Below, piece by piece: positions 11,501 through 24,543 of a stretch of DNA of 64,000 bases. The notes beneath the pieces were generated by a model. That model was not told the origin of the DNA. It was given only the letters and a program-made list of their open reading frames with translations, and made no database searches. The stretch lies in contig QEYB01000895.1 of NCBI GenBank assembly GCA_017562135.1, positions 1,116,001 through 1,180,000 on the forward strand. Direction: 5' to 3'. Position 1 is the stretch's first letter, and every line of letters begins with the position of its first letter. The position numbers were made by a program, and so were the translations under genes. Source of the DNA: Dipylidium caninum (Eukaryota > Platyhelminthes > Cestoda > Cyclophyllidea > Dipylidiidae).

Positions 11501-14500
11501 GAACCGGACAGACAGCAGGGCGCGTCTGTCACCCACAATTCAAACACATGAATGTGAGTTTCAGCAAGTTGTGGTCGCCCTACGTGCCTGCCGTAATGGC
11601 GAGGGTAGAATAGCTCTTTTGGAGGCAATTCCCGCATCAGGTCTAATTAATAATAAATTTGTAGTTGAGGATACTTGCCGATGACACTGGGTGATTGGGA
11701 ATCTGCATAATTTGTGGAATACCTCATAATTTTTGTCTTGACTTGGTATTTCTTGGCAACGGAAGGGAACAAGGGGAAAAAGAGGTTGAAGGATGCGTGG
11801 TGTGGTGAGAAGCGTCCCTGCCTTACACACGTGTCCTACCGCGTCCGGATGAGGGATTGGGCTGAAATAATACCAAGAGGCGTAAAGCGCAATAATCTGG
11901 ACAAATACGAGAGGGAAAAGGAAAAGGAAGAGGAAGAAGAAGAAGAAGCGCCGAATTGATGCAAAAGTGCGTCAACATAATGCTCAAAGGATTAGCGTTA
12001 AAACAGTTAATTCTTTTTCCTCCAGATCAAACTATCATGGTTGAGGTAATTTAAAATAGTTGCCTGCAAATAATTTTTAGCTTCGAGGCTCTTCAATCTA
12101 CGTTGACCAAATTGTTGAGCTTATAAAAGCAAGAAACCGCCAATGACCACTTGCGCCGCGGTCCCACTAACTCTGACACCTCGTAATAGCCGCTGTGACA
12201 GCAAACACACACACAGTAAAATGAAAGGAGAACGAGAAACAGATTCATGTTTACTGTTAGGACTTGGGAGAGGAACAATCCTGTAGGACGTGTACAAGGT
12301 GTTTGGGTGTGTGGCAAGAAAATTGAGGGGCATCGCGTTGTTGTGTGTTTCGTTGGGAACATGAAAAATAGGCGAGTTATATAATGCGGTATCTTCGGAA
12401 CAAACGTACTAGCCTCTTCTACAAAAATTTTAATGGCACCTACAAGGTTAAGACGATTAATCTACTCTTCCGGTGGTGCGCATTTCAACGGGAGTGTGGA
12501 ATGTGGTCACGTGCCCCTTGAAAAAGGAGCATATCTACTCCATATGAGGTTCATCTCAGAGGTATTTTTAATTAACTCAAAGTGGAAAGGAGTGCCAGTT
12601 AGCTGCCACAGTCACTCGTTGGCGTAGGTGAGAGCGGGAGTCATTTGCTCACTCATGTTTTGGCAGCGCACAGGCAATTTCAGTGCTGCCTCACAGTCGA
12701 GGTGAATTGGGCGAAAAATGCCAAATTTCCCGTGGAAGAGCAAAAAATGAGGGCGAAAGTGTAGATCGCTGAATTAGGAATCTAATACTGCGCGAAACTT
12801 ACTGTCTTGAGAAAATAAAGATGGAAGCACATGGAACACCTTTGGTAGTAACAGTAGCGTTTCATTTTGTGAATACGTCTAAGATGTGGTGAGTGGGCAA
12901 TTGTTTCGTAAATAAGCACACCCGATTTGTCGTCTGCCCTATAAATGTCCTTTCACCCTCACGTTTTCAATGTGACGCCTCCTGAGATGGGCGAAATAAA
13001 CAATTAAGCGACCAGTCTCATGTCATTCATATAACAGCTGCTACAAGATCCGAGGAGGATTTTGCATGGTACACAGAAGATGTAGGCGCAGAAATGGGTT
13101 GCGCGGAGGTGCTTACGGCGGACAAATATTAGGTGGCAAGTTGTACGGCACACATCGATGGCAGTTGCAATCGGGTTGTGGTAAAAGTGTGGTATTCTGT
13201 TAACTCACATGCCACGATGACGCTAACCTGGGCATTCGTCTAAAGCCAGGCACTGCCCTAAAATAAACATGGGAGGCTAGCTGGTGGGCAAGTGTAGTCA
13301 AGGAAATTGCCTCTTTTATTGAGCAAAAAGGGCTTTTGTAATCGGACCAGTTTTTATGCATCTCGAAATATCCTTGGGTGGGGGAGGCGCTGGAGTAGAA
13401 ACTTGTGTGAAGGCACTTCGTGGTCAAATGTTGGTGAGCGATAGTCACAGACTTCAGTCTGTCCACCGTGCTGAGACGTCCCAGCAGCATGTCTTCGGCG
13501 ACCTCGGCTGTATTTCCGTCAGATGGCACAGCTCTACGACTTCCAACTGGGGCTTCGTGCCCTTTCCGCACGACATTAATAAATCATTCGGTCAAAGTAA
13601 TGGGAGATTGCTGCTTCAGGGAGGGCCTTGGCATGCGACTCAATCATCATCTCCTCTACTTCGCCATCCATTTGCCCCTGCCTTATGTCCCCGGGATCGG
13701 TGCCATTACCCTGTTATACAGAGGATTTATTAGAGCCTGCTGACAGCCAAATATGTGTCATTCTGCGAAAACTAATTGCATAAATGAAGGGAAGAATTTT
13801 TGTCGCCATCTCAAACGTTACAACAGTTTTCGGAGTTATCAAACTCTTATTATATGATTATCGCAATTCACCCGGTCTAATGTTCAACCTGGATCGTTTC
13901 CCAATTCCTACTCAACATAATGAAGGTAGCAAATTCTCCAGGATACGGTTATTGCTTTGAGTCCAATTTAGGCGGGCTTGCGAAACCATCAAGAAGAAGT
14001 TTCCATTGTACCAATATCTTAAATGTAGGAAGAGACACGATAAAGTTTTATTTGAAATTTTTCAGACCAGTGTGTTCATTAAAAATATCGGCAGAGCAGA
14101 TGTGTACGCAGTTTAGTATGGATCCAGTCTTTTGTTTCTTACCTTGGGATCCCAACTACTTCCTTATTTTAATCCATAGTAAGTTGAATTACTTCTCGAA
14201 AGACTAGGTATACTGCCGCAGGAGAGGACTGTCTGCAGCACCACGGAGGAAAAAGTGATTGGTTTCCTCTCTTCCTGCCAATGGGACGTTCGGTCTTGCA
14301 CGCACCAACAAGGTTGAACACCAGCGTGAGAGGGTGCACGCGCTAACCTCGGTATCAGTTTGAAAGAGTGTCTCGTCTTGCTGTCCGTTTTCAGTCCCTG
14401 GAAGACACTACATACCAAACTGTCCTTTATACGTAAGCTAAAACCTGGTGTTTCCCCGGCCCCAAACAGGACACTGAGCTTCCGTCACTGAGCGGCGGAG

Positions 14501-14513
14501 AAACAATTGGAGC
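5511..14513. other. gene-poor stretch with unassigned open frames
   Basis: No exon chain could be supported here. AT-rich DNA alternates with patches richer in G and C (roughly 8140-8400, 9640-9900, 10560-10750, 11110-11620, 13380-13740), where open frames occur on both strands at once. That pattern is expected from composition, not coding. The longest AT-rich open frames are 7179-7628 and 6672-6902 on the minus strand; neither has a recognisable motif. The region is upstream of the minus-strand WD-repeat gene and of the plus-strand gene at 14514, so it should contain their promoters, but I see no specific site. Confidence 0.5.
11905..11947 (+). repeat. polypurine tract (GGA/GAA-rich)
   Basis: A run of about 40 nearly pure purines, with tandem GAA/GAG/GGAAAA units. 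It is simple-sequence DNA in a gene-poor region. The Lys/Glu codons it produces in one open frame (11714-11959) are a by-product of the repeat and not evidence for a gene. Confidence 0.7.
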
Positions 14514-17500
14514 ATGTCCTTTCCCCGTAAACCTTCAACTAGCAAATCTGGTCGACTCACGCGTCAAGCGCACGTTAACAGCAGTGGAGGCGCACATTCG
14601 CATGATACTCCGGCCTCGTCTGACTCGCTCCTTCAAGCGTTAAATCCACGCAGCACTCTCCTCTTGCGTGCCGAGCTACCAAAACCGATGTCTCGGTTGC
14701 CAGAAATTCGTCTCGAAGGCGGACCAAGCGGAAATGGGAGTAAGGGGCAGGTGGGGCAGGTGAAACCCCAAAAGTCCTGCGAATCATACGACTCAACAGC
14801 TAGCGGGATGAGTTGGAGCAGCTCTCAAAGCACGATGGCGGCCGGCGGGGCACATTGCAATTCGCCCTCAGTTTCAAATAACCCTTCTTTTGCAAGCTAC
14901 GAGGAGGATGAAGAGTCCTTGGAGAGAGCATCAAGGCAACCAATTATTCGGATCACTTCCACGCCTGGAGCGTTACACAAGGCACAGTACTATCCACGAT
15001 GCGAAAACGTGGCACGCGCAGCGTCCCGACATTTAAGAACGGGCCGCAGTATGGAGGAAAATGCGCCTAGTGAACTAAGTCGAGGGGAGATTGAAGAGAC
15101 TAAAGAGACTATCCATGTTGAAGGAGCGGAGGAAACCAAAGAGGCCTCCACACAAGCAGAGACCGACTATTTTGATTCAGTGTTTGATGAACAGAAAACT
15201 CAGGTGAGAGCACTAATCTTAATCGAATTAGTTTAAATTATATGATTCTCCACATTTAACCGACTAATTTTATATAACGCCTCTTCCTGTGGGATAAAGT
15301 GAGGGAGGAAGGTGCAGTCAAAGCCCTCGAGCGTTCGCTCCATGGAGTTATTTGAGCTCAAAAGTGAGTGTCTTGTTTGGGCAAATATTGCGCTTCCGCC
15401 AGGCTCGATTAGCCTACCACGTAGGTGAGGACTCTCGGCTCAGGCGGCGCGATTACTGCCTCGCTTGCCGTCGGTTGATGTTTGCCTTCATTGCCACGGC
15501 TTCGGCTTGACTGGGGGCTATAAGTAGGTGTTGGATGCCTGCCGTACAGTTTTTTTATTCTCGCAGCAAGGATTTCGCACGCGGACGCACTGGCTCCTCT
15601 TTTATTGAACAGCGACTCGCCATTTTGTAATAAAATCGTCATAAAAGTTGAATGCATAGTTTTAAGTCTTCAGTTCATTCGGTCCTCACCACCGCTCGGT
15701 GGCAGACTCACGTCATGGTAGATCTGCCACATCCCAGAGTGTTCGCTATGGTCCAGAGTTCAAGCTTCGACCGCATCAACTTGTGGCAGCACCTCAAGTG
15801 CTTCTTTGGTCGAGTATCCGATTAAACTGAGTAGGAAAATAGACAATTCTCTCAGAAAATGTATCTGTTCATGGATGTCATCGCAACTTGCTGGCATGAG
15901 ATTATCCTCGGCTCTTAGAATGAACTAAGAGTCTATGTTGGCGCGCAAAATCTTGCTTTTTCCCCGAAATTGGCTGGCAGGATGTCACTTATTACCTTCC
16001 TGTTTCAAGTATCGCTCTGGTGCCCCTCCAGGGCCATTTCGTCGCTAGACTGGTCCGGAAAGTAAACTGTGTTGTTAGTTTTTTTTAGCGCAGACGCTGC
16101 CTTACGTTGGAAAGCATATAGTAAGTCTGGCCGGTGTTCGTTACTTTTATGTCCTCTTCAGATCAAACAATACTTTGAATAGTGCTCTTGAGACGTATCA
16201 CTCAAAGCGTTTTTTTATGCAATCCTCCTATTCCTACGTGCGTTGATTCTCGTTGTAAGGCTGGTTTTAAAGCCTTCGTGTAGATGGAGGCAGGATTTCT
16301 TGCGGTAGTATAACTTTGGACTGTCACTGAGTTCGAAGAAATCGGACGACATTGTCCAAGCTTCAAAAGTCGGTGTTCTATCAATAGTTGGAGCATTTTT
16401 ATCATTCCGATGCAATTGTTCACAAATTAAACCGCCAACAAGAGGTATGCCTATTTCTCAATGCGTGGACTTGGTACCCAGCTCGCGGAATCACGAGCAC
16501 TGACCCGTCCATCACGATTTTTTACAATTTCAGTAGTATTCGAATGGGCGAATAAGTTTTTATACTCGGCGTAAGCAAAAAGTGTTGAGGGCTGCAGAGC
16601 CCATGTTAATTGAAGAACATGCGAATGTGAAACAAGTTTACATAACCAACATCAACACTGACGAAAGCAAGCCAGTGGGCGAACTGTTGGAGCACTAGGG
16701 AACCTCCAGAGATAACCGGATGAATTTGAATAATCATAGAATTGTCACAAACGCACTTGCCTAAAGCAGAAACATAAGCACAAAACAGCCCCACTTTCGG
16801 GTGTTTCACAGATAAGTTAAAGTATGTAATCAGTTGAGGTCACATGCGTAGGTCCATGCAAGCATCCCAGCACGGGTGATAGTGAAAGGAGGTTGGTGGT
16901 GGTGCGTAAAGGACTGCAAATTGCAAGGAACGCGTCTCTCTTGTCCTCTGCCCGCAAAACATTGCCACATGGTTTAAACAACACGTTGAATTGGCAGTTG
17001 GGTGAGAGACGTCTAACAGTCCCATTAATATATGAAAACTATTGGTAGAATCGTTGCTTTCTGGCTAAATGATGACTTAGAGGAGTCTCTTCTTCCACTT
17101 AAGTGTGGATTTGTCAAATCTGTCAAATACTCGGCTTGTTATGGCTCCAGACGGAGTGGTCACGCAATCCCGATTTACAAGCTAAGAAGATCTAGATGGC
17201 TGAGATACAATTTATACTGTCGTGGGCAGTCGAAATAGCACCTTCTGCAGCGACACGAGAATTGGCTGAAGGAACGCTTCTCTTCCTGCCAATTAAGCCT
17301 GCCTCCACGTTGGTCCTTTTGATGTTTCCCATTTATATGGCTGTCTTAACGCAGGTGTTGTTTGTCCCTTTGAAACGCGCCCTCCCTCCACTAGTGCATA
17401 ATGCAGGTGTATCGCAGGTGCTGAGCGAAGGGAAGACCACAATTATGGTCCACTGGCCGCTTCACGTGCTCCTTTCTCCCATCGGCTGCAGTCCTTTCAC

Positions 17501-20382
17501 GAAAGCCAGTGAAGTTACTCTAATCTCCTACGAACTACCCTACTTGCCTTCTCCCTCGCATTTACCAGGCCGTTTGGTACCTCATTGAACTTGCTTCAGA
17601 AGTTTTCCACTCGGAGTTCAGTCTGATCAAAAATGATGTATCCCCGTTCCTCAGATTGACAGAAATTAGTTAAGACACCCTTCCCTTCGTGGATAAATTT
17701 TTCACCAAGAGTTTTTTAGTAGAAACGTGAGCAGGAGATGTCTGACCCAGTGCATTAACTTAAGTTGGTTAAATTAATATTACATCTTTCAATCCAAATA
17801 ACGCACTTTTGCAGCTTTTACTTGCCGAACTTACAAAATGTGGTACACTTTGGCTGCTTTGGCATAATTACTTCCTAATAGCAAGGCTTTTCTCACCCAA
17901 AACATTTGAAATTCAAACGCGAGAATGGAGAGGAGACCCTTGCATGTAACCTCGGGAAGTACTAGTCGTCCATTACAACATTCCGGGACTTCCGACCACT
18001 GACGGAGCCAAGGCCGAGGTGAGTTAAGGGGCTCTGCTTCGGTTCCCGCCCTATTGCGGGTGAGGCCGACTGCGTACAGATGCAACTCATCTGGAGAAGA
18101 TTACCTACTCCAAGGCCAGTGCCACTCAGCTTTCATGGCTCCTCTGTCATGACGACAGCTCTTTTGTTTATTTTGGGCTATGAAGTAGATTTATGGATAA
18201 GTACAAACCACCTTGTACATGCTCAAAGGAAATATGGACCTTTAAGGTACAAATCAGGAAAGTGGTAGGGGGAATAATGGGAGAAGTAGACCAACATTAG
18301 AAGGTATGTGCTAAGTGAAGGAGGAAACACTTCTGTAGATCGGAATGGCACTAGCATCAGGGAAGATGTGTGCAAGTAAATCCAAAGGCTCCCTTCATTG
18401 CATCTCGAGTACCCTCTATTTAGGTACGACCCCGCATTCTTTAGCCACTTCTGTCCCTTCTCACAAGCCCCATTATTCCCGTCTTTTCCAAACGGCATAA
18501 GTTTTTTTAGGGAGGCTTCATGCCCCATGTACCCTCCTGCCCCCCCTAAACCTAATATTTTATATCTGAGGGTGGAGTCAGGGAAGTGTTGTCTCGATAA
18601 GCACTATTCACCGGAAATATAGGGCCGTGCAAAGTAGTTGGCCAGGCTGATTTACTTGTGTCTGCAGTGGCAAGTACTCGCCCATAATTATGAGAGAGAA
18701 ACGTAAGTCGTGGGAGGTCAGAAAGGGGGAAATTACCAGCACAGCGGCTTGTGACTCGGTTTCACCCGCCACCATGACATGCGGGCTCCACTAACCTTCA
18801 AGATGGGACGCGTCGGAAGATAACAAATGCATCAGCTCTGTAGAGTCTTCCATACCAATAAGAACTCCTTGATTTACTCTTCTTATAGCCCGGCGAAGGG
18901 CTGGAACCATCTCCAGCAGTACGAGGCAGCACGAACAAGAAATCATTTAGACGATTTTGGAAGATGGCGTATATGGCGATCAGGAGTGAAGCAGCCAACA
19001 AAGATGTATGTCATTTGTCCGCTCCACTAACTGATCTTATACCTAATACTGAAACGTTGTGTCGAAATGAACTTCTTACTTCACCAAAAAGTGGCCACAT
19101 CCATGACGAAGTGCTCAAATAATCGAGAATCTTCCCTTCATCTCGAATAGAACATGTAGTTTTGCCAAATTAATTTCAGAATCTCACTATTCCGTGGTAT
19201 CAGTCTCAGCCTATGTAGCTGGACCAGCTATACTGTCCAGTTAAAAAATGCTTCCCCATGAAAACTGCTCCTGTTTTCGAGGGACTATCTTTTATTCAGC
19301 TTCACCATTCCTAAGGCTCCTTCTTCGTAACTTACGACTAATGGATGCTTCCTTTTCCAAATGAAGGCGAATTCCAAGTTTGGGGTGTCCAAGAAGAAGA
19401 GCGAAAGTGAGGAGATAGAAGGTGAGCGAGTAAATTTTATTGCGAAGCGTTATTTTAAGTCGCTTTCGAATTAGTTGTCTCCGGTGTAAACAACAGTATC
19501 CACGTTACTCGCGGTCTTTGGCTAATTATCCAACAATTAAAGTAAAAGCACTTGTCACCTTTCCGAGCGGCACCACCTTAGCTACGGAATCTTTCTGATG
19601 CGCACTCCAATCCTTCAAACATTAGGACATTTCTCAGGATAATGCTTCCTTTTGCTTTAGAAGGTGAAGTTGATCCTGTCTACCAACTTTTAAAATCCGC
19701 CGCAACACAGCGACATCTCTCGATGAAAAGTTCTACCTCCTCCGCCAGTTATGAACTCGCAAGGCGGCCAACGCGCCACAGCTCATGTAAGTTAGCTGGA
19801 GTCTGAGCAAAGTCGGACGGTAGAGGTGAAGTGAAAGGTTGCACTTTCATATCATTTAATCAAGAAATTTTTTGTTCCTATCTTTCCGATTTACACGGCC
19901 TGTCTTAGCCTGCCGCGCACTCGTCCAAACGTCTCTTGTTTGTCTTTTCTGGTTGAATTACATGAGAGGTTGGCTTGTCAGTTTCAATGAGATCGCATCC
20001 CAAAAGTACCAGCACTCATCAGACGATGGGCTGGGATTCACTCACAGCGGGAAAGATGACTTCCGCCCACGGGTGGCATACATCAGCGTAGGTCATCGCA
20101 GAAGCCGTTGACCTCCTCTTAACCCCTTCTGATGGAACAGCTTTGCGCTTACGTCAACGCATATTCAACGGTTCTCTTCACCTGAAACTGAAGTGCACTT
20201 AAAAGGACTGTAAAACGACTTGTTTTCCTTCTAAGAATGCTCCTTTAATTGCAGTGTTAAGGCGCCGACCGGCGGTTGCCAGGTCAGCCTCGCAACTGCA
20301 AAAGGCCCAAAAGCGCGACTGGAATGATAACTCGCAAATTCAAATATTTGGTCCACTTTATCTCTTGACCAGCAAGAGATAA
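14514..20382 (+). CDS. four-exon protein of unknown function, Ser-rich N terminus
   Basis: Exons 14514-15203, 19367-19421, 19661-19786 and 20255-20382 join in phase (0, 1, 1) and end with TAA at 20380, about 332 aa. Exon 1 is a 690-base open reading frame beginning MSFPRKPSTSKSGRLTRQAH and ending at a good donor (CAG/GTGAGA). It is rich in Ser, Gly and Thr and has an acidic imperfect repeat of the type EETKET / EETKEAS. Exons 2-3 encode KKKSESEEIEEGEVDPVYQL followed by a basic Ser-rich tail. Exon 4 encodes RRRPAVARSASQLQKAQKRD. I do not recognise the family; low-complexity, phospho-acceptor-like composition suggests a disordered scaffold or regulator. The first intron is about 4.2 kb, and further exons may be hidden in it. 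An ATG at 19361, in frame with exon 2, could serve as an alternative start from an internal promoter. Exon junctions rest on splice-site and phase agreement only. Confidence 0.55.
20363..20381. repeat. perfect 7-bp inverted repeat overlapping a stop codon
   Basis: TCTCTTG and CAAGAGA flank a 5-base loop, ending on the TAA stop of the upstream gene's last exon (stop 20380-20382). It is short and may be chance, but would form a compact hairpin in the mRNA exactly at the termination codon. Confidence 0.4.
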
Positions 20383-23300
20383 AGCATCAGATAGAATGAC
20401 TGTCATCAGTAGACAACCGAGAGATTCATCGGTGGTGGTCATTTGATGCGAAAAATCACCTCCTGCAGTTTGTTCTCAAATTGACTTTTGTGTTAACTCT
20501 TTATTTAATTTAATGCAACAATAATAAACTGGCCGAACTCTCGAGGATTTATTCGATGGGATCGAGGCTCAAGGGTTAGAAGGATTGACTCTGCGGTGCT
20601 ATTCTCAAAACTCACGAATAGCCTTATTATTCAAGGGCAGAGAAAATAACGCGTCCATTTAAACGAAGTTTCTGTTGTTTATTCGGAAATGAAGAGCGTA
20701 GATTCTCGTTTTAGAGCGTTAATCATGTCAAAAGGGAACAATAATTTACAATAAGCTTGTTTTTTTCAGTCGTGCATTTACTTTCAGTGTCTTTTCGCGT
20801 TTTAGGTAGCCAACCGAGTTTTGCGCCCAAAATGGAGAAATCCCAACCTCCGTAAATTGCTTTTGTATGTTTTAAAGGTAAGGAATGCTCGATGGCGTAA
20901 GGAAACAGAACATTTCTGCACCACTCTTATTAGCGGACCTAAAACGCCCATTTTCGTCAATTATGCCCTCATGCAGGCGTTGTGCAACCTCTCTTGTGAA
21001 TAATGAAATACATTTTGTACATAGAATCTCTTTCTGGAACGCATAATAGGCGCTCAGGCGGGTGAACATATCTCTCAAATTTATCCAGTGATGGCACAAA
21101 ATAATTGCTGGTTAGACAGGCAGAAGTACATGATTTTTCGTCTATCCTGCCTGGTTCACTGCCCACAGGCACTCGGCTGTTCTTTTCCGAGCGCCAAACT
21201 CTGTTGACTTTAGCGTCTCCACACGTCTTACATCTGTCATCATTTAATTTACTCCTCCCCCGCAACTCAAAGATTTGAGGCAGGTCATGACAAACTATTC
21301 CAAAAGCGTTTTCCCTATCTTCTGTGGAACCTTTACATTAGAGTACTCGTAAGCGGAAAATCCTCTTCAAATGCCTGCAAATTGTCATTTCATTTAGAAG
21401 ACACCTTTGTGAGTGGTCAACGAAGTGCTTCGGGCATAAGAACCGACTTTATACCCACATAATGTAGAGTCGAAATAAGCGGCACGAAGAAAGGAGGAAT
21501 GCGAATTATCAGCAGGTAAAAAGCCCGGACTTATACGGTAATGGCCAGAGTCCAGATGATACAGAAGAGACACAAGGCAGCGGCGACGCGAAAGTCCATG
21601 AACACGGCAATAAATATTTCTGCGTTGGGGTAAATTAGCGTTTGGCTGTTTTCAAAGAGATTTATATTACCTGGGAGAAGAGATGCTGCATCCCGGCTAA
21701 ATTGCCTCTTTAGTAGCCATCCCCAGGGCATTTTAACCAAGGCCACTTGCCCATCTGCACAAAATGCGTATCATTAAGAAATATTATCGCCCCATTTAGA
21801 GCTGTGCCCCTTGAGACAGTGTTTTATCCCTGAGAAAGTGCAAGCCCACATCACTGGCGGGCACTCATTATTAATGCGCCGCAGTGGGAAGGGATTCAGG
21901 TAAGGACAACCATTCCACGGTGGAGTGGGCCCACCTCCCGGAGACCGCCTTGTGCCCGCCCGAGGTCGATACACCCGATGGCTCTCGTCGATTCGGCGAA
22001 TTACGGAAAGGCATGGCTGAGAGCAAACACTTTTTGAGTGCTAATGACATCAGTACTGACATTTCCATTGACATTTTCCCGCTTTTTGTTAAACGTGTTG
22101 CCAATCTGCGAGTTACCATGTTTAATTACTGCGAATATCCTTCACGAAACAATTGTATTAAAGTTGGCGAAACCCTATGAAAATTGACCCACCGATGAGT
22201 AACGTGGAAGGAGAAGTCTTCTCGTCTTTATGATTTTGTCCACTCACGAAAGCCCGTAAAAGTCGACACTGTTACTAACGCGACGTATAACTTCTTCGGG
22301 AGGCGCGAATCTTACTCCATGGGATATAACTCACTCTAAGTATACAATTTAACAGTTGAATGCTCTCACAGAGATGTTGAACCGTGTTGCCTCTTATCTG
22401 TGTCAGGTATTCTCTGTATGAACTTCAGGAGAGTGGTACAAAAGCCTGCACGTGTCGTACGCGCTCCTGAAGACTCACGGGCCCAGCGCCTGGTTATTAT
22501 TTGTCACTTATGCCGAAGATGTCACCCACCTTTGTTAATTGCATTGCTTTATTCTACAGCGGCGCTGGGCGTCCTCACCGAATTCAATCAGCGTTACCAT
22601 TGTAGAAAGTCGCTTTGTATAAGGAATTTTCTCCTTTCTCCCACTACTGTGCGCAATCACGTGAGGTAAACACGTTGATAAATGGTTAGCGCACACGCAG
22701 ATCTTCATATGATAATTCACTCCGAAACCTGGGCGCTTCCGTGAAAGGCTGCGGGTCCATTATGCAGCCTTCGCAAATGGTTTGAACGTTGTAAATGTTA
22801 GCTACGATTGCCCAATATATTTCAGGGTTCATGTGCATTCTGTAGGCAATCGTAAATTAAACATATACGTACGTTTAAGGGGCAAGAAGAGAGCTGAATG
22901 TAGGATGTCATAGAGCAAAATTTTAACAAAGATAATCAGTAAACGAAGTGAACGAAACCAGTGCCCCAATGCGTGTGTATTCGCCCACGGCCAAAGCCAG
23001 CTAAGGACAAAAACCGGAAGAGAAACATGCAGGGCAAATGGAGAACAGGGCCTTGTCTGTGTCACGTAGTCCCCACTTCCGCCTCATGTGGACTTTCGAG
23101 TGTGAAAGTCAAGCGGATGCTGATCAAGATCCGCCCGTTTTCTTACAAATACTCCTTTTTAACGACTAGGCATTCATTCATAAGTGCAGCCCCAAACGAA
23201 AGGGAAAGTGTCTCAATACACCGTTGTTCGAGAATGCACTGAGACGTGACATTTCCTCCAACACCGGAGGCTAACTCTTCTTCGTTTGGCCGGTCGAAAA

Positions 23301-24497
23301 AATTACTGCATTATCTCGAGGTAATCTTGGGTTACGCTTCTCATTTCTACGTATCTTCGAGCAATGCGACCCGGAATGCGGTAGAAAGTTATGAGACAAA
23401 TGAGGCTCTGATGAGAAGCATGGTGCGTTTGAACGAATGACCTTTGATATTCAAGCGACTTTCCACTCTGTTTAGGACCAGCGACAACGCCGATTTCATT
23501 CAATTTACATTAAACTACGGAGGCGAGAGGATGTAGGCGTATCCTCATAGGAAGTGTAAATTAGTTTCCCGAGTTTTACGGTTACTTGGGAGGGCATTAA
23601 GCTATTCGGTTACAAGCATCTGGGCGCAATTGAAAACGTATTCCCAAGACACTGCATCTCTTTTACAGTCTTTCTACCGCCTGACACGCGCTGGCAAAGG
23701 TCAGAACTCGTGGGAGAGAGGCGTAGCCCACATAGTATCCCAAGTTGACGCGGCGGAATTCCTATTTTAACGAGAACTTTGTATCCTATCGCCACATTAG
23801 AGAGAAAAATTTAAGGAAAACGTGACCTGTGACGATTTTTCGTACGTGGGAGGCGCCTCAACAGGAGGACCCCCGAAGACTGGCGAACTCGAGCCTCTAC
23901 CCCTCGTCGAAAACAAGTTCCCTCATCGAACTCCTCTCCACGAAATTTAAAAGTTAATTTAATTTAACCGTAATCCTTAAAAGCCTTGGTGGTGTCCGCG
24001 AGCCGATATACTGTGCTCTCTTTCCTTTGTCAGTCTCGCAACTATCTTGAAGACGAGGAAATGAGGAGGGGCTGAAGTTGAGTGGAACACTAAGATCGTC
24101 GACCTTGTATAGACGCATTTATATCTGTCTTCCGCGGAGACAGTGTGCTCGAAACAGGCAGAAACCAACATTTACCACATCCGCCAGTTCGTTTGCCATC
24201 GCGAGTGCAAGGCGTCATGTGGTCGTCTAATCTCTTAAAGGATCACCCCTAAACACGATCACCCGCCACAAAAAAAGGTGCCGCCAGAGGATTTTCTTAT
24301 TCAGCATCTCAACAGTCGTCAGTTCCCGAGCTTTATGGCGAATAATGTCCAAAGAGAGTCGTTGTAGATAATTTGTAGCCCCAAATGGGAGACTGAGAAC
24401 ACGTGGGCTCACTTGCTTTCACCCTCCTTCACGGATAGCGATTGACAAACTCCGGCCCTTCGCCACTAAGGCGACTTGTGAATATACACCGAATTAC

Positions 24498-24543
24498 GAT
24501 CTCTGTGACTCGGCCTATGTGATCTCTGTGACTCGGCCTATGT
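24498..24543 (+). repeat. exact 23-bp tandem duplication
   Basis: The unit GATCTCTGTGACTCGGCCTA plus TGT occurs twice in direct succession (24498-24520 and 24521-24543) without a mismatch. It is a simple local duplication; perfect identity suggests it is recent or an assembly artefact. Confidence 0.85.

Noticed and set aside
11212..11613. 133-codon plus-strand open frame, Arg/Ser/Pro-rich
   Set aside because: GC-rich patch with open frames on both strands at the same place (11088-11332 minus); no motif and no splice context.
11714..11959. 81-codon frame ending in a Glu/Lys run
   Set aside because: The charged end is the translation of a polypurine simple repeat; no other coding signal.
13356..13743. 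Two overlapping plus-strand frames and one minus-strand frame
   Set aside because: Three frames open together indicates composition rather than coding; no family match.
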